Shown here one piece after another: positions 21,049-29,085 of a DNA stretch of 56,310 bases (within the stretch, counting starts at the first letter, position 1; every line of letters starts with the position of its first letter). Source of the DNA: a virus; the IMG/VR virus record IMGVR_UViG_3300044617_001003, positions 1 to 56,310 of that record; one strand, written 5' to 3'. The notes beneath the pieces are model-generated. The model did no database searches. It had not been told where the DNA came from and worked only from the letters and a program-made list of their open reading frames with translations. Made by a program: the position numbers and the translations under genes.

Positions 21049-22372
21049 CAATGACCTCCTGCCTGCTTTCGAGCGCCTTGTAGACTGAACCGTCGACAGT
21101 CATGCCGCCGTCTACCGTAGCGACAAGGCTGTAGAAGTGCGTTTTCTTGGTCTGGCCTGGGCGGTGCAGCCTTGCGATCGCCTGCAGGTACTCGCTCAGG
21201 CTGTGGCCCAGCGAGTAGAACACGCCGTAGGCCGCCCTGGTCAGGTCGATGCCGATGCCACCGCTGGCTGTGTTGGCCACAAGCACCGTTGTCTTTCCGG
21301 CCTGCCAATCGGCCAGTTCGTTCTGCCGGCCGTTCAAGACACTGACCTCGCGGCCGGCATTCTTGCACGCAGCCACGGCAGCCTCGCCGTCGGCCTTGAA
21401 GCGGTGAAACACGACGAGCGGCTCGCTGGGGTCCAAACAGTCGAGGATATCAGCCAGCGCCGCCCCCTTGCTGGGAGTGTCGTCGATTTTCTTGGCGTCC
21501 CGATCTCCGTCGGCGTGGACATTCCCGCCGCAGATTTCGAGTAGCCGCGTCAACTGCACCAGCACGTTGGCGGGCGTCACCTCGGCGTCACCGATCGTGG
21601 CGCAGAAATCCTGCTCCAGCGCCTTGTAGAGCCGGGCTTCTGCCGGCGAGAGTTCTACGTCCACTTGCTCGTGCATGATGTCTGGCAGATCCAAAACGTC
21701 CTCTGACCGTCGATGAAACGTCGTTTCTGCAACCTTCGTGCCAAACTCATCTGTGTTTCTGTAGCCAACTACCCACCCTGGGTAGCCTGGGCGGGATATG
21801 GCGTATCGTGACCGAAAGGCCGTATAGGAAGTTCCGAACGTCTTGCACTCCGGGGATTCGACAGCCCGGTAGACGCCGTAGGCGTCGAGCGGCGAGTGAG
21901 CGAGCATGGTGCCCGACAGGCCGACTCGCTTGGCGGTCGGGTTCTTTTTGCCCATTCGTGCGGCCCACCGAGAGGCGGTGCCGGATGGACTCTTGAGTTT
22001 GTGGATCTCGTCGTAGACGAGGCAGTCCCACGGCGTCTTTTCGAGCGACGGGATACGCCACGCCGACTCGTAGTTCGTGACGACGATGACCGGCCTGGAG
22101 TCTGAAAGGGCCGCCCGCAAGGCCTCGTCCTTCTGCTTGGACGACCCCTTATCCAGCAGCACGACGCGCCACTCGGGCAGCCAGAGGCCGGCCTGCTTTT
22201 TCCAGGCTGGGATCACAGCCTTCGGGCAGCACACCAGAACCCTTGCGAGATTTTCAGCCCGCAGGATCTCAAGAAGGGCGCGCGACTTGCCTGTGCCCAT
22301 CCCCATATGCAGGAGAACGCAGAGCCGGCCGAGCGCCCACTGAACTGCCTCTTGCTGGTGTTTCCAGAGCAT
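20996..22372 (-). CDS. SNF2-type DEAD/H-box helicase
   Basis: A 458-residue protein. Motifs: Walker A MGMGTGKS (about 27-34), VIVVTNYESAW, the DEIH box in LVYDEIHKLKSPSGTASRWA, RVGLSGTMLAHSPLDAYGVY, then VLVANTASGGIGIDLTRA and LQAIARLHRPGQTKKTHFY. This is the complete set of SF2/SNF2 motifs seen in phage helicases that remodel DNA-protein complexes in replication. AAGGAGGGG lies directly ahead of the ATG at 22372, and a -35/-10 pair lies further upstream at 22395-22422. Confidence 0.9.
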   Translation of the reverse strand: MLWKHQQEAVQWALGRLCVLLHMGMGTGKSRALLEILRAENLARVLVCCPKAVIPAWKKQAGLWLPEWRVVLLDKGSSKQKDEALRAALSDSRPVIVVTNYESAWRIPSLEKTPWDCLVYDEIHKLKSPSGTASRWAARMGKKNPTAKRVGLSGTMLAHSPLDAYGVYRAVESPECKTFGTSYTAFRSRYAISRPGYPGWVVGYRNTDEFGTKVAETTFHRRSEDVLDLPDIMHEQVDVELSPAEARLYKALEQDFCATIGDAEVTPANVLVQLTRLLEICGGNVHADGDRDAKKIDDTPSKGAALADILDCLDPSEPLVVFHRFKADGEAAVAACKNAGREVSVLNGRQNELADWQAGKTTVLVANTASGGIGIDLTRAAYGVFYSLGHSLSEYLQAIARLHRPGQTKKTHFYSLVATVDGGMTVDGSVYKALESRQEVIDALIIGYRITRRAVGAS

Positions 22373-22394
22373 CTGCCCCTCCTTGGCGGAAGGG

Positions 22395-22422
22395 AAGATA
22401 GCAGTCACTGGCTACCGGTCAA
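22395..22422 (-). promoter_or_regulatory. Possible sigma-70-type promoter of the SNF2 operon
   Basis: Minus-strand TTGACC (22417-22422) and TATCTT (22395-22400) are 16 bases apart and lie just upstream of the helicase ribosome site. The same TTGACCGGTAG string occurs ahead of the VRR-NUC gene (element A). Weak -10, so moderate support only. Confidence 0.4.
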
Positions 22423-22930
22423 CAGTTTTTCGCTTGCGGCCGCGCTTTTTGCCGGCCTGCTCCAGTTTGGACACCTCCGCCGCGTGTCGCTGGCACGACT
22501 CGCGGGAGACGATCCAGATTCGAGCGCCGCCGGCCCGCCCGGAGGTCAGGACACGGCCCACGATCTTCCCGCTTTCGACGAGCCGTGGCACGAGCGTCCA
22601 GTAGACGCCCATGGCTTTGGCGGCCTCCTCTACGCTGATGGCGTCGCCGAAGGCGATTCGGGGCCGCTTCTTGGAGGCCAGCGCCTTCACCATCCCGGGC
22701 CGCAGATCCAGGGCCGTCCTGGGCCGTCGCGTGACGACCCGCTTTTCGATGTAGTCCTGATAGTTCTGCTCGCAGTCCTCTCTGGAGTAGACGGCGAACT
22801 CCCGCCCGTCCTGGCCGGAGACCGCCCGGGAGACGATGTCCCCCTTGGCGGCCATCTTGGCTGGCCGAGACCAGTGAACCCCCATGAGGCAGGCTGCCTC
22901 CCACGGCCCGATTGCTTCGTCGTTGCTCAT
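22412..22930 (-). CDS. Duplicated HTH regulator, probable phage repressor
   Basis: A 172-residue protein made of two related halves. First: AIGPWEAACLMGVHWSRPAK, then EFAVYSREDCEQNYQDYI. Second: AISVEEAAKAMGVYWTLVPR, then IWIVSRESCQRHAAEV. Each half is an excisionase/MerR-type HTH with a wing, so one chain can bind two half-sites. The tail is very basic (KKRGRKRKTVDR). It is divergent from the integrase operon and has no ribosome site; a -10 box lies only seven bases from the ATG, which suggests a leaderless message like that of lambda cI. A lysogeny repressor is the best reading. Confidence 0.7.
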   Translation of the reverse strand: MSNDEAIGPWEAACLMGVHWSRPAKMAAKGDIVSRAVSGQDGREFAVYSREDCEQNYQDYIEKRVVTRRPRTALDLRPGMVKALASKKRPRIAFGDAISVEEAAKAMGVYWTLVPRLVESGKIVGRVLTSGRAGGARIWIVSRESCQRHAAEVSKLEQAGKKRGRKRKTVDR

Positions 22931-22936
22931 GCCGGT

Positions 22937-22987
22937 ATTCTCGGCACAGACCCCCTGCTTGACAATGCTACTGGAGGCGAGAACAAT
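22937..22987. promoter_or_regulatory. Divergent promoters sharing one -35 element
   Basis: Rightward: TTGACA (22959-22964), 17 bases, AACAAT (22982-22987), giving RNA for the small gene at 23016 and the integrase. Leftward: TTGTCA (22960-22965 on the minus strand), 17 bases, GAGAAT (22937-22942), with a start at the ATG of the HTH gene. The two -35 boxes are the two strands of the same TTGACAA. RNA polymerase can occupy only one direction at a time, the basis of a simple genetic switch. Confidence 0.55.
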
Positions 22988-23015
22988 CTACTGCGTCACA
23001 AGGAGGAGACGCAAG

Positions 23016-23213
23016 ATGAAGCGATGGATCGTAGTGATTGATTGGATTGACGGTGACGTTGAGGACTCCGACGAGTTGACCGTTCTCGCGAGAAGCGAGG
23101 CCGAGGCTGTGACTGCGGCGGTTGAGTCGTGGGTGGAATCAAACGAATGGCCGTCCTGTGCGTTGCAGGGCGTCTCGGTTTTCTCTCCGAAACGACTTCG
23201 GGGACTTGCCTGA
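23016..23213 (+). CDS. Small protein ahead of the integrase
   Basis: A 65-residue acidic protein (WIVVIDWIDGDVEDSDELTV then RSEAEAVTAAVESWVES), small alpha-beta fold. AAGGAGGAG lies ahead of the ATG at 23016. It is first behind the rightward switch promoter. It could be an excisionase partner or anti-repressor, but it is acidic and lacks an HTH. Confidence 0.65.
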   Translation: MKRWIVVIDWIDGDVEDSDELTVLARSEAEAVTAAVESWVESNEWPSCALQGVSVFSPKRLRGLA

Positions 23214-23261
23214 CCGCAGGGAGGTGGTAGATCACCGCTACGGCGGGTCGGAGAACCACCC

Positions 23262-24128
23262 ATGTTGCTGGAAGACTTCTTGAGGGACATCTACGTCCCT
23301 CTCAAGGGCATCTGTGCCCAGACCGAGTTGCTCTACAAGATGACGATTGCGGAGTTCGGCAAATCGTTGGGCAAAGACCCGGAACTTGCCGACCTCGAAG
23401 AACTCAAAGTCGCCAAGTTTCTGGCCAAGCGAGTCCGCGAGCGCAAGCCGGCCACGGCGGCCAAGGACCGCAGCCAAATCCGCGCTTTGTGGGAGTTGGC
23501 GGCCCGCAGGCGCATGGTCAACGAGTGGCCGACGATTTCTAGGATCCGGGTGCCAGAGCGCGTCCCGGAGGCGTGGCTGACGGGCGAGATGGAGTCGCTG
23601 CTCGTCTCGGCGTCCCTGGAGACTTCTAGGTACGTCGGCATTCCGGCGGCGCTCTGGTGGCGAGCCATCCTGCTGGTCTGCTACGACACCGGGGAGCGCA
23701 TCGGCTCTGTGGTGTCGGCTCGGTGGCGAGACGTTCGCGGCGGCAGCATTTTGTTCGTCGCCGAAAACAGGAAGGGGAAGCGTCGGGACATTCTTCGTGC
23801 CCTCAAGCCGGAGACGCTCGCCGCCCTGCAGGTGATCCGCTTTGACCGCGAACCCGGCGACCTCGTGTTCCCATGGCCCAGGTCTCGCGGCTACCTGTGG
23901 AGGCGGCTTGAAATCATTCTGAAGCGGGCCGGGCTGCCGCACGACCGGTCGTGCAAGTTCCACAAGATCAGGCGCACGACGGCCAGTTATTCGGCCGCTG
24001 CCGGCCTGTCGGCCCAGGAGATCCTCGATCACTCAGACCCGAAGGTCACTCGCCGCTACATCGACCCGAGGATCGTCACTCAGCCGACGGCGGCCGATGT
24101 CATTCCGCCGCTTCGGGAGCCGGCGTGA
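23262..24128 (+). CDS. int: Tyrosine recombinase (phage integrase)
   Basis: A 288-residue protein. N-terminal SAM-like core-binding domain (residues 1-90), then a catalytic domain with Arg146 (GERIGS), Lys171 or Lys173, His234-x-x-Arg237 (HKIRRT), His257 (LDHSDP) and the nucleophile Tyr266 (TRRYID). All six active-site positions are present, so it should be active. It inserts phage DNA into the host chromosome. The IntI-specific insertion of integron integrases is not evident. No attachment site could be identified next to it. Confidence 0.9.
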   Translation: MLLEDFLRDIYVPLKGICAQTELLYKMTIAEFGKSLGKDPELADLEELKVAKFLAKRVRERKPATAAKDRSQIRALWELAARRRMVNEWPTISRIRVPERVPEAWLTGEMESLLVSASLETSRYVGIPAALWWRAILLVCYDTGERIGSVVSARWRDVRGGSILFVAENRKGKRRDILRALKPETLAALQVIRFDREPGDLVFPWPRSRGYLWRRLEIILKRAGLPHDRSCKFHKIRRTTASYSAAAGLSAQEILDHSDPKVTRRYIDPRIVTQPTAADVIPPLREPA

Positions 24129-24420
24129 CCACCAACCCCGCCACCTCGCTCATCGGCACCACCTCCACCTGCGCCATGATCTCTGGCGTCAGTTGTTCAA
24201 CGGCCCAGCCGAGTATGCCGCCGGGATAGAGTTCGCTCAGGAGATGCCCGCCCAGCATCCAGCGTCCATCGGTCAGTTGCGTGGCCGTCGCAACGTGTCG
24301 CGGATCGCCATGCTCCTGCTGAGTTGTGTACCAGACGACAGCGACCTCGTATGGGTAGACCATCGCAAGGTCTTTGCACTCGTCGTATGGCATCGGGAGC
24401 GTGAGGTCGGAGAGCCACAT
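24100..24420 (-). CDS. Hypothetical protein at the end of the late operon
   Basis: A 106-residue protein. YEVAVVWYTTQQEHGDPRHV and GGILGWAVEQLTPEIMAQVE suggest a small alpha-beta fold. Its 3' end overlaps the integrase gene tail to tail by 29 bases. It follows the fibre gene with a one-base overlap, so it may be a fibre assembly chaperone. No family recognised. Confidence 0.6.
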   Translation of the reverse strand: MWLSDLTLPMPYDECKDLAMVYPYEVAVVWYTTQQEHGDPRHVATATQLTDGRWMLGGHLLSELYPGGILGWAVEQLTPEIMAQVEVVPMSEVAGLVVTPAPEAAE

Positions 24421-27398
24421 CAGACGTTCCTACTAAGGGCGGTCTGGAACGCCTGCATGGCGTTGTAGTAGGCGGCGGCTTGCGAAGCAGTCATAGCACT
24501 ACCGATGGAATATGCGCCAAGCCTCCCACCGTAATGAGAGGTCGCGGAGTCGCTTCGATTCAGGGCATACACATAGAAGTTTCTTGATGAAAGAGTCTGC
24601 GCGGTCTGCGTGTTTGACGCCTCAAGAGTTCCGTTTCTGTAGAGTTGACCAGCGGTGTCGGGCGAGTTGACGCCAATCCAGTGGGCGCCCGTAGACACGG
24701 ACGTAACGGTTATATTTGCACTGAAAGCGCCGTAGCCGAACTGTATGGTGCTGCCGATTCCACCGTACTCTAGGGTAAACCTCTGCGAACCGGCCTCATC
24801 TGTGCCTAAAAAGGTCTGAAACGTACCGCCGCTGCGAACAGTCTCATAGGCAGACAGATGCCTGTCTCCAGCGCTCAACACATTCGACGCCAGCCCCGTG
24901 TTGAGGTATCGCGCGCCGCCTCCCGCAAGGCCTCCATTGGGGCCGAGTTCGCTGTAGTCCCCGCTGACGAACAGCACGCCAACATTGCTGTCGGTGGCGT
25001 TGCCATACTGCGCCCCGCTACGCGACTGCCCGCGATACAGCGGGACGAGGCAGGCATTGAGCCCGCCGCCGCAGAAAAGATTCAGCCGATAGAAGCGGTC
25101 GCGGATGCTGACTCCGCTTACGCCAAAGTCAATGGCATCGCAGAACGTATTCACCGCGCTCGCCGTGCTGGCACTCACCGTGCCGCCGTTGGCGTAGACG
25201 CGGTTGATCCAATCCTGTGCGTCTGCGTTGGAGACGATAGGGGCCAGAGTGATGCCCCACTTGGAGGCGAGGTAGCGTTCGACGCGAGCAATCTGCGCAT
25301 CCGTTAGGTCGGATTGGTAGACGAGCAACTCCGCTATCTGGCCGTTCCAAAACTGGTCGTTCGCGCTATTCCTAAACCTACAGCCAACTCTATTGGCACC
25401 ACCCGCGTCCTGCACGGCCACAGTGAACGGCAGGCCGCTGCCGTTGACTCGGCCTACGAGCCCGCCGCCGCCAGAAGACTGCGATGACGTAAGCAGGAAG
25501 GATGCGCCAAGTACGTCGATTTTGTCTGCGGTGAACGACGAGCGTGAGGAGTTGTGTGTCAGCCCAATCATCTGCGACGCGCCGGACTGTATGAACTGCG
25601 CGTGAATGTATGATGCACCGTCGCTGAAGGCGTATGGAGTTCTCGCTGCGGTCGTCGTTCCAGAGTTGTGCCGCACAACGCTGAAAACAGTGGCCGGTGT
25701 GGTGTCAAGTGCCGCTATGTCAAGACGGTCGTCAGAACCGTCGAAGCCCAGTGTTCGCCGCCCGTTCAGCGTAGTGGTGCTGACGGTCGGCCTATTCGCC
25801 CCCGTCGCCTGAGCGTGCCTCGCGTTCCCGCTCTTGTCGCCCCAGTACCCCACCGGAGGCGTGGGGTCAGGGACGTTGGCGATGCCCCATTTGTTCGCGA
25901 GGTACTTCTCCACGCGGGCGCGGTCAGTCGCGGAGAGGGCGGTGTTGTAGACGACGATCTCGGCGATGTCGCCGTTGTAGGAGTTGACAGTCGAAGCCTC
26001 AGACCCAACTGAAGCAAGCCCGGAGCCAGCGTTGGCTGGGTCGCCAGAACTACCGGCCGCCCCATTGCCGAACAAGGCAATGGATACATCGCTTGCGATA
26101 ACCCCTGCGGCGACGTTGAAAGACGTTGAGGATGCTCCTGTGGAGAAGTTTCCACTCCACCAACGCACCTCAGATGTGCCCGCGAACGCGCTTCTGTCCG
26201 CGCCGTAACTAAAGATGCGTTGCCCGCCAGTTGGCGATACAGCGCGAGACACAATGAAGAAGGTCTGCTGCGACGAGTCTGCCAGCGTTGTCGCGAGGTG
26301 GTCGCCTGATCCATCAAACCGCACAACGCTTCTGCCGTTCTGCACTTCTACCTGAAGCGACGGTCTGTTGCCGGAAGTTGATTGAACGCCGTGTCGCCCG
26401 TTTCCGCTCTTGTCCTGCCACCTAGCCACCGCACCGCCCGCTGCGACCTGCGAGCCGCCGCTTGTTGCGTCGAACATTGAAGTCGCGTCGTCGCCATCCA
26501 GCCACAGCGCACACCCGGCCAGTTCTGTGGGGCTACTGACAGGAGCGATCTCGTCGCGAGCGGCGCGGTGGACGCCGCTGATGCCCCACTTGGCGGCGAG
26601 GTAGGCTTCGACGCGGGCGCGGTCGGCGGTGGAGAGGGCGGTTGGGTAGAGGATTATTTCGGCAATGTCGCAAGTGTTGAATCCCGTTCCACCCTGTGCG
26701 GCAACACCAACACCGAGACGAGTGACTGCCGTAGAGAGCGTGGCGGCGGCCGATGCGACTGACATCCCGCCTGCCGAGTTTGTAACGAGATTCGACGACA
26801 GCACCCCTGCGAACACGCCGTATGACGCGAAGCCAGTGACGCCACTTGCGTTCGTTCCTTGCGTTCCAGCAAACGCGGACAGGGCTCCGGCGTTGGATAC
26901 GCACGGAATGACGCTACCAGACGCGAAATCGTTGCCTGCGCCAGCCGTGCTAAACACTCGTCCATTTGTAGACGCGCCAGAGATTCGGCACACCACAAAC
27001 ACGCTGTATGCGTTGGTGCTGATGCTGGCTGTCAGGTTCCCGGTTAGCCCCTGCGACCCGCCAAACGTCAATACGCTCCGGCTATTCAAAGCGTTGCCTG
27101 TCAGCGTTGGGCGAAGCCCCCCGCTCGCCGTCACGTTGTTTCCGTTTCCGCTCTTATCCCTCCACGTTTCGACAAGCGAACCCGAGAGCGTCATGCTCGC
27201 CGCCGACGAGTCTGCGCCATCCAGCCACAGCACACACCCACTAATATCCAGCGGCGAACTCACCGCCGTCACCGGCCCGGCATCGGTGGTGTAGAGCGAC
27301 GAGGCATCCGCGCCGTCCAGCCACAGGGCGAGGCCGCTGATCTGGCGGGGGTTGAAGCCGCTGCTCGCCGGACGGAGGGTGCGTGGGGAGAGGGGCAT
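24420..27398 (-). CDS. Large LamG/concanavalin-like repeat protein, probable receptor-binding fibre
   Basis: A 992-residue protein. It opens with ISGLALWLDGADASSLY and repeats the same unit: CVLWLDGADSS, CALWLDGDDATS, each with DKSGNG and a closing RVEAYLAAKWGI, RVEKYLANKWGI or RVERYLASKWGI. These are lectin-like (LamG) jelly-roll modules of about 230 residues, with a further LamG-like domain at the C-terminus. Such repeats bind sugars and are common in planctomycete surface proteins. At the end of the tail operon it most likely recognises the host surface. The start at 27398 is the first ATG in the LamG-containing part. Confidence 0.75.
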   Translation of the reverse strand: MPLSPRTLRPASSGFNPRQISGLALWLDGADASSLYTTDAGPVTAVSSPLDISGCVLWLDGADSSAASMTLSGSLVETWRDKSGNGNNVTASGGLRPTLTGNALNSRSVLTFGGSQGLTGNLTASISTNAYSVFVVCRISGASTNGRVFSTAGAGNDFASGSVIPCVSNAGALSAFAGTQGTNASGVTGFASYGVFAGVLSSNLVTNSAGGMSVASAAATLSTAVTRLGVGVAAQGGTGFNTCDIAEIILYPTALSTADRARVEAYLAAKWGISGVHRAARDEIAPVSSPTELAGCALWLDGDDATSMFDATSGGSQVAAGGAVARWQDKSGNGRHGVQSTSGNRPSLQVEVQNGRSVVRFDGSGDHLATTLADSSQQTFFIVSRAVSPTGGQRIFSYGADRSAFAGTSEVRWWSGNFSTGASSTSFNVAAGVIASDVSIALFGNGAAGSSGDPANAGSGLASVGSEASTVNSYNGDIAEIVVYNTALSATDRARVEKYLANKWGIANVPDPTPPVGYWGDKSGNARHAQATGANRPTVSTTTLNGRRTLGFDGSDDRLDIAALDTTPATVFSVVRHNSGTTTAARTPYAFSDGASYIHAQFIQSGASQMIGLTHNSSRSSFTADKIDVLGASFLLTSSQSSGGGGLVGRVNGSGLPFTVAVQDAGGANRVGCRFRNSANDQFWNGQIAELLVYQSDLTDAQIARVERYLASKWGITLAPIVSNADAQDWINRVYANGGTVSASTASAVNTFCDAIDFGVSGVSIRDRFYRLNLFCGGGLNACLVPLYRGQSRSGAQYGNATDSNVGVLFVSGDYSELGPNGGLAGGGARYLNTGLASNVLSAGDRHLSAYETVRSGGTFQTFLGTDEAGSQRFTLEYGGIGSTIQFGYGAFSANITVTSVSTGAHWIGVNSPDTAGQLYRNGTLEASNTQTAQTLSSRNFYVYALNRSDSATSHYGGRLGAYSIGSAMTASQAAAYYNAMQAFQTALSRNV

Positions 27399-27406
27399 GG
27401 TTCGGC

Positions 27407-27652
27407 CTAGTTCTCCGGCTTTGCGTGGCTCTTGGGCTGAAGGGCGTACAGGAGCCTCGTCTGCTCGCTGACCGCCTCGGCGATCTCTTTCTGACTGTCG
27501 GCGATCGTCTTCAGGAACGTCGCGTGCTGGTCGACAAGAGGCACCAAAACGTCCTGACGCAAAACGTAAAATGCCGCCAGCGCCACGAGGGTCGGAAAAC
27601 CCCACCTCTCGATGATCGTCTTGAGCGTCTCGCTCACCTCTGCGCCACTCAT
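27407..27652 (-). CDS. Holin-like small membrane protein
   Basis: An 81-residue protein. One membrane helix (FPTLVALAAFYVLRQDVLVP) is followed by an amphipathic helix (FLKTIADSQKEIAEAVSEQT), the usual plan of one-span phage membrane proteins next to fibre genes. It may be the holin, or a membrane-bound tail accessory. Confidence 0.6.
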   Translation of the reverse strand: MSGAEVSETLKTIIERWGFPTLVALAAFYVLRQDVLVPLVDQHATFLKTIADSQKEIAEAVSEQTRLLYALQPKSHAKPEN

Positions 27653-27655
27653 CGG

Positions 27656-28012
27656 TCAGGTCTTCATCGTCACGATGCACACCGCCGCCGTCGCGGCAGC
27701 CTGACCGGCGACAAGCCGGATCGCCCCCGCGCCGTAGCAGGCATCCGGCAGGGCGTAGACCCTCGCCTCCGTCGCGGACGGGGCCAGGGTGATGTCGGCC
27801 GCCGACCCGCTGGCGTCGTACAACCGGCCGAACGTGCCGACCGTGGCGTCGGAGGCCCAGACCTGAATGCTGGTGGCGGCCGTCGAGACGGTGCCCATCT
27901 CCAGCGTCCCGCCGGCAACGTCGTCCCAGCGGAGGGTAGTGGCGGCGGCTACGGCCGTCGAGAGCGTGACGCCGATCGCCTTGAACTTACGTCGAATCTT
28001 CGGCTCAGACAT
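27656..28012 (-). CDS. Small virion-type beta protein
   Basis: A 118-residue Ala/Thr-rich beta protein (TLRWDDVAGGTLEMGTVSTA). AAGGAGGTG precedes the ATG. It lies between the holin-like gene and nucleotide enzymes. A baseplate or fibre-base protein is plausible. GTAGCCTA element C lies 72 bases upstream. Confidence 0.6.
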   Translation of the reverse strand: MSEPKIRRKFKAIGVTLSTAVAAATTLRWDDVAGGTLEMGTVSTAATSIQVWASDATVGTFGRLYDASGSAADITLAPSATEARVYALPDACYGAGAIRLVAGQAAATAAVCIVTMKT

Positions 28013-28060
28013 ATCGCACCTCCTTGTGCGTTGCGGGCCTCGCGGGCCACTCGTGGCGTG

Positions 28061-28606
28061 TCACCCTCTCATTGTAGCACTGAGTAGCCTATCGTAAGCG
28101 GCATCCACGGCAGCCGCGAGGTCGCCCATGCTCCCGGAGTTCACGATCTCTGCAGAGACATACTTGCCGGCCACGCCGGCCTCGCTGGCGTGCCGAGACG
28201 CGTCGCCAATCTCGGCCGCCCGGCCCGTGATCCGCCATACTTCGCCCCCGCGAGCCAGGATCGCCTCGGCCTCGTTGTTGAATCGAACGTCTGTAACCAC
28301 GGCATCGGCCGCGCCCTCGATCCGCCGCAGCGTCGCCATGATCCAGATTTCCGGATGAATCATGTCCCGGCCCCACTCTGTCCCCAGGGACTGCAGCAGG
28401 CGCCGGGGGGAGTAACTGATCCAGCCGAGCGTGTTTTCTTTCCGGCTCCGGTCTTTCAACTCGTCGATCGTCAGGCCCGTAATGGCCGAGACGGCCTCGT
28501 ACAGCGGATCGGCGAAGGCGAACTTCGCAAAGCCGTGCCTCGTGGCCAGGATTTCCGCCGCACTGTCTTTTCCGGCCCCGGCGGCCCCGCACAGACCAAT
28601 CAGCAT
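28061..28606 (-). CDS. Deoxynucleoside monophosphate kinase
   Basis: A 181-residue P-loop protein: GLCGAAGAGKDSAAE (Walker A, 7-15), FADPLYEAV, then RRLLQSLGTEWGRDMIHPEI and VVTDVRFNNEAEAI. This order is that of phage dNMP kinases (T4 gene 1 type), which phosphorylate dGMP, dTMP and related nucleotides to feed dNTP synthesis. The neighbour is a dCMP deaminase, so the pair forms a nucleotide-supply unit inside the late region. Confidence 0.85.
   Translation of the reverse strand: MLIGLCGAAGAGKDSAAEILATRHGFAKFAFADPLYEAVSAITGLTIDELKDRSRKENTLGWISYSPRRLLQSLGTEWGRDMIHPEIWIMATLRRIEGAADAVVTDVRFNNEAEAILARGGEVWRITGRAAEIGDASRHASEAGVAGKYVSAEIVNSGSMGDLAAAVDAAYDRLLSATMRG
28084..28092 (-). promoter_or_regulatory. 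GTAGCCTA element, copy C
   Basis: On the minus strand this reads ATAGGCTAC, followed after seven bases by TACAAT, a good -10 box. It lies in the last codons of the dNMP kinase gene and would drive the beta protein and fibre genes. Confidence 0.5.
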
Positions 28607-28608
28607 GA

Positions 28609-29085
28609 CTACAACTCCAGAACCCTGCCGTCGAACAGAATGGGCACGCCCAGGCGGCCGGCGAGCCAGCGAATGCTGACGCCGCCGTCCCGCAGGATTG
28701 CCTCGCCGTCTCTAATCAGTGGCCGCCACCGCTCCGGCGTCGCGTCGACCGTGACCACGCTGCCGACGACTTCCCGGATCCCGCAGGCTACGATCGCCCG
28801 AGCGCAGTCCGGGCAGGCGAACCACGGGCAGTAGAGCCTCGCGCCCAGCGTCCTGTGGCCGTCGCGAGCGGCGGCGTAGATCGCGCCCCTTTCGGCGTGT
28901 TCGATGACCTTGTATTTCTCGGGCCTGTCGTGCCTGATCGGAGAGCCGGGCGAAAACCTGTTCGCCGCCATGACCAGAACATCGCCATTACGGACGAGGA
29001 CTGCCCCGTTCTGCGTACTCTTGTCCTGGGAGTACGAGACGCCGTAGACCGCCGCGAGCCGCAGGAACTCAAGGTCGCTGATCAT
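28609..29085 (-). CDS. dCMP/deoxycytidylate deaminase
   Basis: A 158-residue protein with zinc ligands His63 in EHAERGAIYAAA (Glu65 catalytic) and Cys91/Cys94 in CPWFACPDCARAI. It turns dCMP into dUMP, the precursor of dTMP. No phage thymidylate synthase is seen, so the host would finish the pathway. The start overlaps the metallophosphoesterase stop (ATGA). Confidence 0.85.
   Translation of the reverse strand: MISDLEFLRLAAVYGVSYSQDKSTQNGAVLVRNGDVLVMAANRFSPGSPIRHDRPEKYKVIEHAERGAIYAAARDGHRTLGARLYCPWFACPDCARAIVACGIREVVGSVVTVDATPERWRPLIRDGEAILRDGGVSIRWLAGRLGVPILFDGRVLEL

Noticed and set aside
21729-21743. Minus-strand TGGCACGAAGGTTGC, an exact sigma-54 core
   Set aside because: It lies deep inside the SNF2 helicase coding sequence with no gene starting shortly downstream, so a chance match is more likely.
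24129-24420. attP next to the integrase
   Set aside because: No tRNA 3' end or clear inverted core was found there; the only tRNA-like sequence is near 14 kb, so no site is claimed.
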